Positions 26,191-40,894 of a stretch of 64,000 nucleotides of DNA are shown here, one piece after another (position 1 is the first letter of the stretch; every line of letters starts with the position of its first letter). Position numbers and translations under genes: made by a program. Origin of the DNA: Thereva unica (lineage: Eukaryota > Arthropoda > Insecta > Diptera > Therevidae); NCBI GenBank assembly GCA_949987705.1, contig OX465286.1, positions 8,993,959-9,057,958 of the forward strand, written 5' to 3'. The notes under the pieces are model-generated. The model was not told the origin of the DNA. It saw nothing but the letters and a program-made list of their open reading frames with translations, and did not search any database.

Positions 26191-28011
26191 ATTATTTTGA
26201 GGAGTTAAACAAATAATTGAAAATAAAAATAATTACCGTGGTTGATGATTGGCTCCTTTGCTCTCTCAGTCACCATCTACGGGAGTCGCCGCTAATCATG
26301 TCGGTGGTTGCTGGGGTTGTGGGTGGAGTGGCAACTTCGATATTAGCGCTACTTTTGAAACGATATGATGTCACAGCTTCCAGCGAGTATTTCTTCAATA
26401 TATTTTCGTTTTTCCGTCAGACTTTAAAGAGATTTAAGGCCGGCCATCCTGGTTTATCCAGCAAATCTAGATAATGCTGGAATTACAACATTTGTTCAAG
26501 CGTTAGTGGTTTGTTTTTATTAATTTAATGTTTAAGTTTGCAAAGAGAATAAAATTCATGTTATTGGAGATTGTTGGAATTGCGGATAGGGGGTGGTGGT
26601 TGAATGGGTAAAGAGATGAGAAGTTACTGTACCTAGAATATCATTTGTTTGTACCCTGGATATTTAAATAGAGCTTTTTGAAGACTTCAATTGGAATGAT
26701 AAAAACAGATTAAACCCCATCTCCGCGAATAATCGATGATGATGAATTTAAACAGAGAATATATCGAAAAACACAATAAACCTAAGTTAAACAGTGGAAA
26801 AGCCAAATAAAATTACTAGTTATAAAAAGAAAACGATTATTTTTTTTATTTTTTTCAGCAACTTGCTTACCCTTAGCTGGCCCACCTCGATTTTGTGACA
26901 TAACTGGGGTATGGGGGGAGGGGTGTCCATACACCCCACGCAAAAAAAAACCATTTCCATGGTAAATATGCAATATTGACTGTTAAAAATATTCCGTGGG
27001 GTTCTTTGACAATCCTTTTTTTTTATGTTCCAATAGAGATTTTTTTTATTACTACGAGAGAAAGGTGCGCAAAAACATGCAAAATCGATAACTTCTATAT
27101 TTTTTGAATGTGTGGACTCCCCCGCAAGCGCGTATAAAAAGCTCTGTACATACCCAGCGGGAAAATATTGAAGCTACTCTCGGTAAGCAGTAAAGAATTG
27201 CTTCCACATCGTATTCTTTGGAAGCTGTTAGGAAGAAGATATTCGTTTTCTGTTCAACGGACAAATTTTTCAAGTATGCCCCCATATGAGGAAATTTTTG
27301 CCTGCTTCAGTTTAAATAGCCTTTCAGTTGTCAGTGAAGGAAGTTACGTGAGTTTTAAATTAATTAAAATTTTATAAATAGTTAGGGAAGTTTTCTATGA
27401 GAAGATAAGGTAAGGAAATAAAAAAGATTTTCCATGAAACGAACGTAGCCACACAATCATACGGACGGAGAGCGTCAAAGTAAAACTAAGAAAAAATTAT
27501 TGGAGCAGATTGATTGTGTTTCGAGTCTTTATGCACGGAAACTTCTTTGACACATATTTTGGGCGTACAGTGTACTCTTTAAAAGCTTTCGAAAAAAGTC
27601 CCCACAAAATAGATTCCATTGAGCTTCTCAAGAAGCAGTCGGGAAGAAAATGCAAAGCTTCCTTCCGATGGGCATACAATTATAAAAAGGATATGACGTG
27701 GGATACGGACAAGAAGGGCTCCAAAGCTTCACGAGAAGGCTTCGTTATGTGTTAAAGTAGGCTTCTTTGCCCCAGCGGATAACACCATCTAATACAAGTG
27801 AAACTTACAATTTTCAACACTAGATGGTCCCACATATATTATTTTCAAGATTTAAATCATGAAAAACGGTTTCTTTTACATAGGCCTGTGGTATCCCTGC
27901 GTTTTCTTTTCTCTTTTATGTATGTGTTAACAAAACAGCAATATTTTAGTGGCTTTAATTATTTTATTCGATTTTTTTTTAATTTAATTTTAATATTATA
28001 TACAAAGTCAG
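26191..28011. other. Intergenic, no supported gene
   Basis: The stretch is AT-rich with short ORFs only (85, 81 and 77 codons at most). The 85-codon frame at 26,217-26,474 has no recognisable motif and sits just outside the inverted repeat. The sequence tacccagcggg at 27,150 has an inverted counterpart, cccgctgggta, near 43,487; this may be an unclassified transposon end. Confidence 0.5.
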
Positions 28012-29349
28012 TTGGATATTTCTGATCCCATGCAGCAGAGGGCCGAATGTTGCCACAGTGAAGGGGAATTTTCGGGATCACTCTTCAATGAGGGCAGTCT
28101 GAGCCCGCAAACCGCAGTGGAGTACACTGAGATCACTCATTCATTAGGAGAAAATCTCCTTAGAGGCCCACCTGCGGAAGTGCGGGCAACTTCTGCTCCA
28201 TCGGAAAAAAAACCCCGAAAAAACCCGTCCGCTTGAAGAGGACGAAAGAGAGATACCAATTGTAAGAAGAGGGTTAGATCCTCTGGATCCTCTCCAGGCC
28301 ACAATAACTGGGCTAAAATCCATACCCTTGAAAAGCCTTCCGAAGTCCGACGTACTCATAATGAAGCCTAGAACTGCTCCGAGGCCGACCTTCTACTAAA
28401 TGGCAAAAGTGTCAGAAATAACTTGCTTGGAACTGACTATCCTGGAGACTATCCTGACCACGGAGCAACTAGTTACTGTGCCGGGAGTTTTCTGGAGGCG
28501 ATAGCCGGGTTGGGACAGGGCTCAGAACACAGCCCAGGTTCCTAGGTGCTACTGCGCGCCCGGGGTAGATGGCCATTACCTGTACGGACTCGGCCCCGGC
28601 CATGTGACTGAGTGGTGGAGTAAAGGACCGAGCCTGGTGTGTTCGGGAACACTTCCTGGGAAGACCTCATTGACATGGATAAGGGTCCAAAACTCACCAC
28701 ACACCATTCACTGGGATGATATTCTCTGAGAACGGGAGGTCTGTTGACGAGCTGGGGCGGACGGGAGCTGGGGCCGGATGCCAAATTGGCTACAAGTTTG
28801 GTTGGGCACAGCATAGGTTCATTCAGGGTGACATAAAAGCCTATGACCAAAACTGTTCCCAGCTAAATTTGCATTGTCCCATCAGCGACCGCTAGAACCT
28901 CGTAAGCGCAACCATTTCCACTCCGATCACTAAGGAGGCAGAAAAAAGCCGAGGTTACCAACTGAAGTGTTACCAACAGGAGTCTGCTCCGGGAATGGAA
29001 GACGCAAGTTGCTCTAATGCCAAGATCGTGGCCACTGCATTTTTTTTGGGCTGGTGGAAGGAAGAGCCTGCAGTAAAGAGTAGGGGACTCTCGCCATCAT
29101 CAACTCTAACCCTAAAATGATCACCTAAATCCTTAGCGAGGCAACCTTAGCCCAAAAGGGCTCGAAAAAGGGGGTGGGACATAATACCCTAAGGAAATGA
29201 GCACGACTTGTTCAGATAAACCGCCAGGGCTTCCGCGGCAGCGCTCGAAAAACGGTGTATTTTGGACAAACCGGAAATACAATTTATATATGATATGAAA
29301 GCGTCAACCAAAAGGCGCCCAAAGACCATCTTGCGTCTACCCTGAACAA
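28012..29349 (+). pseudogene. Degenerate retrotransposon ORF1-like remnant, copy 1
   Basis: It aligns over its length with 43,915-45,222. Shared blocks include ggcagtctgagcccg, ggagcaactagttactgtg and ggaaatacaatttat, and both copies end at acaagggc. Frames are broken throughout. The better preserved copy gives a gag-like protein, and this copy adds no intact frame. Confidence 0.65.
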
Positions 29350-29700
29350 GGGCCTCGGTAGTCTAAGGGTAAGGCGCCTGACTACTATACTATCCCAGAG
29401 GTCCCGGGTTCAAATCCTGGCCAGCCCCACGGTCCTTCGCCTTTTCCACTTTCCCACCCACTTTCCTTCTTTCTTCTCTCCTCTTTACATTCCTGGCTCC
29501 TCCTGTCATAGCCTTTGCTGGTCCTGCCCCGCTCAACCAAGCGCATGTCATCGGTTGGCTGATGAGATTCAACTCGTTTCAGGAGGCATAACACTTCAAC
29601 GAGTTGTGTCTCAAATGCCCCGATGCCAGAGTCGCGAAATGGTTGGAAGTAGGTGGAATAAAATATCTCAGCTCCTTCCTACTTCTCTCTCTCTCTCTTT
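29350..29700 (+). mobile_element. Probable tRNA-derived SINE
   Basis: A tRNA-like head at about 29,350-29,428 has a pol III A-box-like tagtctaaggg and a perfect B box ggttcaaatcc inside a T-arm with one mismatch (cccgg/cctgg). The acceptor arm pairs only partly (gggc/gccc), and no clean anticodon arm can be drawn, so a functional tRNA is unlikely. A non-tRNA body follows, ending in ggaataaaatatctc and a tctctctctc run near 29,700. That layout is typical of SINEs. Confidence 0.5.
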
Positions 29701-30398
29701 CTACTCTCTATCTTCCGGCTAGAGCTGCTGTTCGACATTCTATACGAAAAAAATAGATTGTCGAACAGTACAAAGGGGCTTTCCCTAAGCCTATAGTCTA
29801 TCACATAAAAAAAAGGGCTAAGGCCGCCTCTGCTAATATGGCATTAATGTGAAGTAATTTTCGTTAATGCCAAAAGGAAACGTCTCCCTGCCGGATTGTT
29901 TTTTTTTTTTGAACTACAGCAGACGACCTCTATTATATCACCAGTATTTCTCACATTGACCGACCGACTGGCAGAATAAGAAATAAACCAAAACTTATTT
30001 TTATCTGACATTGCTGAACTGAAAAATGAATAAGAGAAAAAAGTACTTTTATATTGTAAACAGATTTTCTCCCTTTTAAAATCATCTTAGCCTATTTTCT
30101 ACAGAAAATCATGTATTGAACTTAATGTCAAGATACGTTCACGTGTGCAATCTTATAAAAGAATACAAAAAAAGAAGCGCCTTGAAGGGAGAGGGGCCCT
30201 GAACTTAAAATATATATATATAGAGAAGAAAAAAATAGATTAAGTATATCGCGCACTAGGACATAGGATTCCACACAAGACGAATCTGTCCGCGCAAATC
30301 TGCGCTGTAACTCGAAATGTTATGTATATTCGCGGCCTGATTTTGTGTGACCGTGATGACGATGACGATGATATTGAATGAAATGCGCATGCGATGTT

Positions 30399-30441
<43 letters not shown>

Positions 30442-30620
30442 AATTTTTTCCCAAAAATATAACACAAGCGCATTTTAATCGTGCTGCGCGAAACACAAAC
30501 ATTGTGAATGAAAGGAATCCGCGTGTTCTGTGATAGTAAAAATCACAATTCGTTCATTTTCGTTTTGAAAATTGCCAATTTTAAATTTGTTTGTTGTTTT
30601 TTTTTTTTTTTTGGTCTTTA
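29701..30620. other. AT-rich spacer, no gene
   Basis: No coding potential beyond 77 codons is seen. A short hairpin at about 29,720-29,770 pairs ctgttcgacattctat with atagattgtcgaacag. The stretch also contains the TA microsatellite listed separately. Confidence 0.6.
30401..30439. repeat. (TA)n microsatellite
   Basis: An uninterrupted AT dinucleotide run of about 39 bp. Confidence 0.97.
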
Positions 30621-30719
30621 AATACATTTAAATATGGGGGATATAGTCTTGAATGTATTGTAATTGTTTCAATGTCTTTACTTGTAATTTTTTCACAATT
30701 TTCAATTTTCATATCGTCG

Positions 30720-30851
30720 CAAATCTTTAAACTTTAGTGGACTTCGAGCATTTACCAAATTATCATCGAAGTGAGAGAAAAACTTCGACGGGCTGGTTCG
30801 ATAATTTTATTTATTTTCCTTCAAATTTTCTTAGTGTATAAACAATCAACA
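30720..30851 (+). other. Candidate 5' untranslated exon of Mpcp
   Basis: A consensus donor gtaagtt begins at 30,852. A plausible acceptor, cggtttttcag, ends at 31,396, 18 bp before the Mpcp start codon. A leader exon upstream of coding exon 1 is therefore likely. The left boundary is a guess, as no promoter motif is convincing. Confidence 0.3.
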
Positions 30852-31414
30852 GTAAGTTTAATAATAATAATAATAATAATAAATAATAATATAATCGATG
30901 AGAACATTTCAATTAAAATAAACGGAAATTTATTTAGAAGATATTTCTTCAAGTTTTTCGTTATTATTAAAAATCCATTTTAAAAACGTAATGATAATTA
31001 ATTTTGAATAGTGTTTCCCCGTTTTTAAAAAGGCGCAGGTTTTTTTTTTTTTTTAATTATAATTCTTAAAAATAAAAAAATCATTTCTGTTAGTTGAAAG
31101 TTATTCAATATGGATTATCAAATCATAATTATGCAATCAGTGTGACTTTGTGAGAGATAGAGATATGGAAAATAAATTCATGTAACACTTACAAAATATT
31201 TTGGCATATACCCAAATTAATTTTTTTTTAAATAAAACAGATTAAAAATTTTCTGTGTAAATATCGTAAAATATAAAAGAGCACGATAAAATAATGAAAT
31301 TAATTTTTATATGCTCCTTTATTACTATATTATACAATAATCAAGCAATGCCCATAAGTTTTCATTTTAATTAAAGTTAAAATTTCGGTTTTTCAGATTT
31401 ATATTATTTAGAAA

Positions 31415-34042
<2,628 letters not shown>

Positions 34043-34104
34043 AAAGTAATATATAAAATTAATTTCAAAAACTAAGCAAATGAAAAATTCATTAAAAAAA
34101 AAAA

Positions 34105-34125
34105 AATAAATAAAATAAAATAAAA
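34105..34125 (+). terminator. Mpcp poly(A) signals
   Basis: Overlapping aataaa hexamers begin at 34,105, about 63 bp after the stop codon. This gives a short 3' UTR. Further aataaa-like sites follow to 34,290. Confidence 0.5.
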
Positions 34126-34129
34126 AAAT

Positions 34130-37100
34130 TAAATAGACTAGGGGAAAATACTATCGAAAATTATGTATGAAAATAATTCTAAGATTCTGTTCTCTTAAAA
34201 TAAATAAAAAATTATATTCTATATTTATTTAAATTATTGTCCATACATTATTGTATTTGAAATTAAATTACAAAAATACTAAATAAAAAAAAAAAAAAAA
34301 ATCAGTAAAACAATTAAAAAAAAAACCAAAAGGACTATTCTTTTAATAAAATACTCTCCCCATAAACTTTCAATGTTGTTCGTTCGTTCGAAGCTGATTT
34401 TTATTTATGTTTGTATATACATGTGCGAAACACGTGCCACTTGTGGCATTGAAAACTTCAGGCAGCAAATATAGATTGAGTTCGTCCATGTTTCATAACA
34501 ATTATGCACTGAGACAAATCTTGAGGAATTGACCTTTATTTTTATTTTATTTTTTTTTTTGTTTTAAATCGACACTCGAAGATCCACTGCATACTCCTTA
34601 TGCATCGCTCGGACTCCTAACCTAACCTAATCTATATCTTTCGAGATAGGCGTACAGCGAGATCAATTGCACCATAACGTACGTGATTGACCTGACGAAC
34701 TGGTGGTATAAAAAGTGACACCTTAGCTTATACTTTCACATAAATAAATATCTACTATTAGCAATGCTATAGCAACATATTTTTTTTTTCCGTCCGATTA
34801 TGAGCAAACCTATAACATGATGACAGCAACTGACAGAATTGAATAAGTTCGGCAAACCTATGACATGACAGCAGCTGGAACTGAATAAGTTCGGCGTGTC
34901 AAATAAGCTTATCGAGGGGTGTTAGTTGATAAGAGAAAGTGAAACTGAAAGCTGTAGCGAACATATCCAGGTTTGTATACATATATATGTATATGATTGT
35001 TTCTAAATAAAGCTCCATAGCCGGCATTCTTCTTCACAGATTTCGATAGTTTATTTTCCTTTTTGAAAATAGTTCTGTCCTACATCTCTATCAGGAGCTT
35101 TTGCACACTCATTCTATCTTGGTCTTTTTAGCCTTCCTTGCGCTCTTGCATCGTCTAGTGCAGCTAAATATGTATATCCTGCTTTGTCACTTTGTGCTCC
35201 TGCATCCGTTCAACATGTTCTAGTCCTACCGAACACTTCTGTTAAACTTCCATCTACGCTCTTATGGCCAATGACACCTTTTCCAAAAGCTCTCCAAGTT
35301 TATGGTTGATTCTATGTATTATACATCTCGGTTCATCATTTCCGCTCTGGGTTGATCTGTAAATCTGTTTTTAATCACTTTGAGGTCTCTTCCCCTTAGT
35401 CTTTCACTATCCGGGTTTGACAATGCTTACAAAACCACACTAGACTTACTAAGGTATAGATTTACTTTTATAATGTTTGATTTTCAAAAAGAGTCATACA
35501 CTCATGACAGCTTTTATTTCCAGCTTCCAGCAATCTATTTTCAGTGTCCCTGTTATCATTGTTATTTATACATACATATACATTTCCTTGGATATATCTT
35601 CAATCGTCCTTGCAGGCACACATTTAGCTTCCGTGAAAACTTTCATCCAGCTTTATAACTTTCACTTTTCATGCACTTTACTAAATGTACATATACCTAC
35701 ATATATATAGGATATATTGAGCAGGGTTATTGCCCTGTAGCTGTCACACAGCCAGACCCGGCAAACTGCTCCCATCCTCCTCCTCTACTCTACTGGAGAG
35801 TGCTCTCTCTCTTCTTTTCGCACGTACATATCCTGAATGAATGAATGTATATGCATAATTTCTCCTCAATCTCTTCTCCTCTCCTCATTTGTTTCAACAT
35901 CTTTGTTGCTTGATTGTTGTTAACTCCACCTTTCATTTCCGATATGCAATTATGACGATATGAAATTATGGGAGTGTCAATTCTCAAAATTTTATAACTT
36001 TTTGCTCAAGTTTATTAAGCTCAACTAAATAGTATTCCTTCCATTGGTTGATTTGGATATTTTTATTATATTTCCCTATCCATATATCTGCATCCTTTGC
36101 AAACCATATGTCAGATCGAGTATAGCTTGCGCTTCTTGTTGATGATTCTTTAGCTTTTTTTTGCCGGTAAATTAGTTGTTGTAACCCTTGTTCCAATAAC
36201 GATATTTTCATGTTTCGTGAATCTATTGAAAATTTACGATTTATTCAATACGATACGATTTAATACGACGAAACTTTCGTAAGGGTTACTTTATGACATT
36301 AAAAGCTCGATTTTAAAAATCCAGGAGAAATAATTGTAAGCGAAAGTCACAAGAACTGCAAGTGGATACTTGATCGACAACGGCTTTCGCTTTGGCCAGG
36401 CTTTGGACAAAATTAAAATCGGTGAACAAATACATATATACTGTGCTTCCATATGCACAGAGTTTAGCCTGGGTTTACTCAGAATAAGCTGGGGGCGGTG
36501 TACCAAAAACGCCATATGCAGCTTGTCGTCAATTTTGTATGGAGATAAATATATCAAAGCAGCATGTGACGATTTTTTCCATACAAAAAAAAAAAAGTGC
36601 GAAATGTCGCTAATAAGCATGTGAAGCTTTGGTATACGGGGCCCGGCTAAGAGGGCCCATGGTAACGGGGGTTGAAAGTAAAGTTTTATTAAATCCAAAT
36701 AAACTCAATGAAACCAGTCCCTCATACCCCCGATCAAAAACCTTACTATGATAAACCACAAGGTAATTTGTGGTTACGATGCAATCACTTCACTTGACCA
36801 CGAAAGTTAATGCATAACCATGGGGGGGGGGGGGGGGGTTTCGAACGCACCCTGGTTAACTACGGGTTAAAGAAGGACAGAAGAGAATTTTAGAGACAAA
36901 ATTTTCCATAAAATAGTCCCCGGTAATTGCATCAATTATTTCGTATGTGTCCCCCCATGCTCATTTATTATTTATTTGCAATAATCTCCTTAGAGCTCCT
37001 TACTCGGATTTGTTGTTGTTGTTGTTGTTTTTTTTAAATTACTAGCTAATAGCTAGTGTACCCCATGAGGGTCCCTTAATGGCCCCCGAGCCATGCAGCA

Positions 37101-37424
37101 ATATTAACCATGAAACTAAAATCGGATTTGTTCATGTGTTTAAGATTAAAACAATTTTCAAGGAGTTGTCTTTATTCTTCTTAACCATCGTTAACCATGC
37201 TCCCGAGCAGGGTTAAAATTTAACTACACCATGGTTAACAGCATTGAGTTGATTTAATGGAAAAAACGCTTTCTGTTTACTCAACGAAAACTTCGGCTCA
37301 TAGTAATAATGAACATTAGGCATATATCGTCAGAGCTGAAAGCGAGCCGAAAAACAGCAAACCACCAGGGAAAAGATGCTAAAATATATGATAGCAACTA
37401 AGTCCAGCTCAAGACGCCATAAAC
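34130..37424. other. Repeat-rich intergenic stretch, no confident gene
   Basis: The sequence is AT-rich with decayed fragments. A CCTAA-repeat block lies at 34,616-34,632. A 75-codon frame on the minus strand (35,984-36,211) reads like protein (RSDIWFAKDADIWIGKYNKN) but matches nothing I can name and lacks a gene context. A 17-G run is listed separately. Confidence 0.5.
36822..36838 (+). repeat. Homopolymer of 17 G
   Basis: An uninterrupted G17 follows taaccat. It is likely to be a length-variable tract and an assembly hazard. Confidence 0.95.
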
Positions 37425-37785
37425 TTCTTCACTGATGGCTTTAAGCTCGAGGTTCGAGTGGGAGGCGGAGCCTTCTCCTCGGAACTTGGGATTGAAGTCT
37501 CCTTCCGACTACTTGATCACTGCAGTTTTTACCAAGCGGAGGTTTTAGCCCCATACATGAGACTGTCTTGCAAATCAACCAGCAGGGCGACAGGAACCGA
37601 ACTGTCTACATCTTCTCAGATAGTCAGGCGGCTCTGAAGGCACTAATAACTCCAGAACTATCTCTGAATACCGCAGATCTCTGCGGGCTGAGATGGCTCA
37701 GCAGTTCAGGACCCTCTTCATATTGGTGCCTGGTCACCGAAATATAAAACAGGAAACTATAAAGCTGACCAAATGGCTACGAAAG
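37425..37785 (+). pseudogene. RNase H fragment of a non-LTR element
   Basis: Translation gives FTDGFKLEVRVGGGAFSSEL and then SFYQAEVLAP, which are the first two RNase H motifs (catalytic D and E). Further on comes a remnant of the last motif, LVPGHRNI. The frame is broken by stops in the middle. It lies directly upstream of a reverse-transcriptase segment, so it belongs to a different copy. Confidence 0.75.
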
Positions 37786-40014
37786 GCACACGACCGCCAC
37801 TCTCCTTCCTGGAAAAGAAAGGGTTGGTATGCGCCTTGGAGGGAAACTAAAGTGGTATTTCTCCCTAAGCCAGGCAAGAAGGACTACACCGAGGCGAAGT
37901 CCTCCAGGCCAGTCAGCCTAACATCCTTTCTGTTGAAAACAATGGAAAGAGTGGTGGCAGACCACCTGGAGAGTACTATGCTAAGGAGGCACCCTTTAAG
38001 TAGAAGCCAGCACGCTTACTAGGCTGGCAGATCTACAGAAACGGCACTTCACCAACTGGTGCGAGTAGCCGAGGGGGAACTGTATACCGGAGGCATAGCG
38101 ATGGCCGTTATTATGGACATCGAAGGCGCCTTCGACAAGATACAGTTCAACAAACTCAAAGACGCTCTGGTGAGGCGCGAGGTCAGCCCCATGATTGTAA
38201 GGTGGGTGGACAGCATGCTGAAAAACAGAGCGGTAAGGATTCAGACAGGAGACTCGCGGCTTCGAGGGAGGGTCAGCAAGGGATGCCCACAGGGCGGGGT
38301 CCTATCGCCCCTCCTGTGGAACATCACTGTGGACACTCTGCTCAGGCGGCTAGAGGTAATGGGCGTGCATACCGTTGGGTATGCAGATGATGTAGCGATT
38401 GTGGCACGTGGCAAGTTTATGAGCACTACGGCAGATATCATGAGGAATGCACTCCAAGTGGTTGAGCAGTGGTGTACGGAACAGGGCCTCACCATAAATG
38501 CCAATAAGACAGACGCGATAATCTTCACTAGGAAGATTAAAGATCTGGATTTTCAGCCCCTCATGCTTTTTGGATCGAGGATCAAGGTGTCTGGGATGGT
38601 CAAGTATCTGGGTGTATACTTGGAGTCGCGACTAACCTGGAAATATCACGTTGAAGAGAAGATTAAGAAGGCGACAAGGGTGCTTCACCAGTGCAGAAGA
38701 GTATGTGGACTAAGGTGGGGTATCTCACCAAGGTTAGCATACTGGACATATACCATGATGGTGAGACCCATCATAACTTATGCCTCGGTGGTCTGGTGGA
38801 CTAAAGCCACACAGAAAACCGTCAAGAGGCATTTGGACAAGGTGCAAAGAATGGCCTGCGTAGGTGCGAGCGGTGCTTTCCGCACCACACCCGCCGCGGC
38901 ATTGGAGGCGCTGTTAGGCCTGTTGCCGTTAGATCTCCAGGTGATGAAGACTGCGGCAGCCTCAGCGATTCGGATGAGACGTGATGCCGCATGGCAGGCG
39001 TCAGGAACCTTATATGGGCACATGAAGATCCTGGATCGCATTAAAGGGATTAGGGAGCTCATGATGCCCATGGAAGGGATCACAAAAATGAGGGTGACCG
39101 AAAGGTATCATAAAACCCTCATAGGGAACGGAACGCTCCCGGAAGGGAGACCGGAAGACATATATATCTTCACGGACGGATCCAAGATTGACGGCAGAGC
39201 AGGTGCGGGAGTCTTCTCGGAGGACTTAAATCTGACCTGCTCTCTGGCTTTGGGGAATTACACCTCAGTCTACCAGGCGGAAATGCTTGCTCTGCTGCAC
39301 GCGCTGGATCACATAAGTGAGGGTCAGGTGCAGGGAAGAAGTATCCTTATAGCACTGGACAATCAGGCTGTGATTAAGCGCATGAATCAGACAGAGATTA
39401 ATGCGTCTCTGGCGTTGGAATGTGTCCAAAAACTGAACAGGTGTGCGAAACAAAACAACGTGACGCTAGCTTGGGTTAGAGGACATACAGGCATCGATGG
39501 GAACGAAAAGGCTGACAACCTGGCAAAACAGGGGTCAACCTCGGAATTCTGGGGACCGGAGCCATACTCTGCCATTGGCAGAGGGTTGGTGAGGAACTGC
39601 ATCGAGAAATGGGTCGCTGAGGAACACCGGAGACGGTGGGACGCTATGACCACGTGTAGGCAGGCTAAGATGGTGCTTACGTTGCCGATTACCGCAGCCA
39701 GAAGAAGGATCCTGCATATGCAAAGGAGAACCCTCAGATGGTTGGTGGCACTGATTACAGGACACGGATGTTTCAGGTATCACCTAAAAAGAATGGGAAT
39801 TCTGGAGGATGACACCTGTCGGATGTGCCTGGAGGAACCTGAGACGGCCACACACATAGTGTGTCACTGTCCGGCGGTGGCGAGGAAAAGGGCTGCCATA
39901 ACTGGACTCCATTGGATGGAGGACATGAGGCAGACTCCCTTCAATCAGCTGCTTGCGATAACTAGGGGAGTCGAAGTAAGGGAGCAATGGGACAACCCAC
40001 TGCAACCCCAATAA
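37786..40014 (+). pseudogene. LOA/I-like non-LTR retrotransposon ORF2: RT, RNase H and zinc knuckle, one internal stop
   Basis: The frame is open from about 37,790 to 40,014 except for a TAG at 38,020-38,022. A single base change would account for that stop. The part before it holds the reverse-transcriptase finger (VVFLPKPGKKDY, RPVSLTSFLLK). After it, counting from the ATG at 38,059, come IMDIEGAFD with catalytic D20, KGCPQGGVLSP, YADD at 108-111 and KYLGVYL near 182-188. RNase H follows with D373 (TDGS), E408, D434, H476 and D486. The end has a C-x2-C-x8-H-x4-C knuckle near 587-604. Having RNase H after the reverse transcriptase separates it from Jockey and R1 elements. It lacks its 5' part, including the endonuclease. 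Confidence 0.92.
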
Positions 40015-40880
40015 GATGACTCTAGGCAGAGGGACGAAAAGGGACCCGCAAATAGTGGTCTGATTCGGTATCCCTCGAAAATCTATATATATATGCGCCT
40101 TGGGCCACCTTTAAACTCCGTTGCAAACACCACACAATGCAATTAGCAGAAAAACATTGGAGGGGTCTTAACAAATGTACCTTGGCCAAAACGACGTGGC
40201 CCTCTTACGATCTCAGGCCGGACCACCTCACTGCTGAGCCTAGGTAGACGAGACCTCTCAGTTACAGTGCTGGAGTGCTGACCGGACACACTGTCTGATA
40301 GGGACAAGCATGCGGCCCGCTTAGGTCTCGAAAGCAACGATTTCTGCAGCACGGTATACAGAAACAAGGTAATGTAAAAGACTGTATACCGTATACGGTA
40401 TTTTAGTGCTGACGTCACGTGGGGGACACTTCCCATATAAAATCGAAGCTGTTGTTGTTGTTTCTGCATTAGGGCTGACGTCACCAGGCGCCAATTTTTT
40501 ACGGTATTCGAAGCTGTCATCTCTTTTACATTACCTTACCGTATACCGTGTTCTGCAGAAGCTGTCAAAATTAAGACGAAGAGGAAAGTTTTAAACACCC
40601 TCTCTGTCACTGTCCCAGCCCCTAAGCAAAAGGAGACTTACCACTTTTGGTGAAACCTTCCTAAGCACGCTTGCTTCGGAAATCCCGAAGTTTGTGATCC
40701 CGCAACTAAGAAGTTTCATTACGTCCTCGAGGTGTGGTTTAGCGAAGAAACAACACTTTAACATTGGGTTTAAAAAGTGGGATCATTATGGCATCATAAC
40801 GGACCTATCCCTCTGGCCTAAGTGTTTGGGCTGTGCACCAGCAGCTCAGCTATATATCTAACCTAACCTAACCTAGCCTA
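40015..40880 (+). mobile_element. 3' untranslated region of the LOA/I-like element, with CCTAA tail
   Basis: Non-coding sequence follows the ORF2 stop. It ends in ctaacctaacctaacctag at about 40,858-40,878, which is likely the simple-repeat tail of the element. A small element has inserted within it. Confidence 0.6.
40350..40550. mobile_element. 201-bp MITE with a perfect 8-bp target duplication
   Basis: The ends cacggtatac and gtataccgtg are inverted, and a longer match continues inward through aggtaatgtaaaaga. Direct copies of ttctgcag flank it at 40,342-40,349 and 40,551-40,558. An 8-bp duplication fits the hAT or P superfamily. Confidence 0.88.
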
Positions 40881-40894
40881 TCACCTTCTCCATG

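Noticed and set aside
26217..26474. 85-codon ORF as a gene
   Set aside because: No recognised motif, no splice evidence and a location beside an inverted repeat.
29350..29428. Functional tRNA gene
   Set aside because: The B box is perfect, but the acceptor arm is mostly unpaired and there is no clear anticodon arm; a SINE head fits better.
40858..40878. Telomere end or true telomeric tract
   Set aside because: Only three to four CCTAA units, located next to a retrotransposon 3' end and seen similarly elsewhere in the window.
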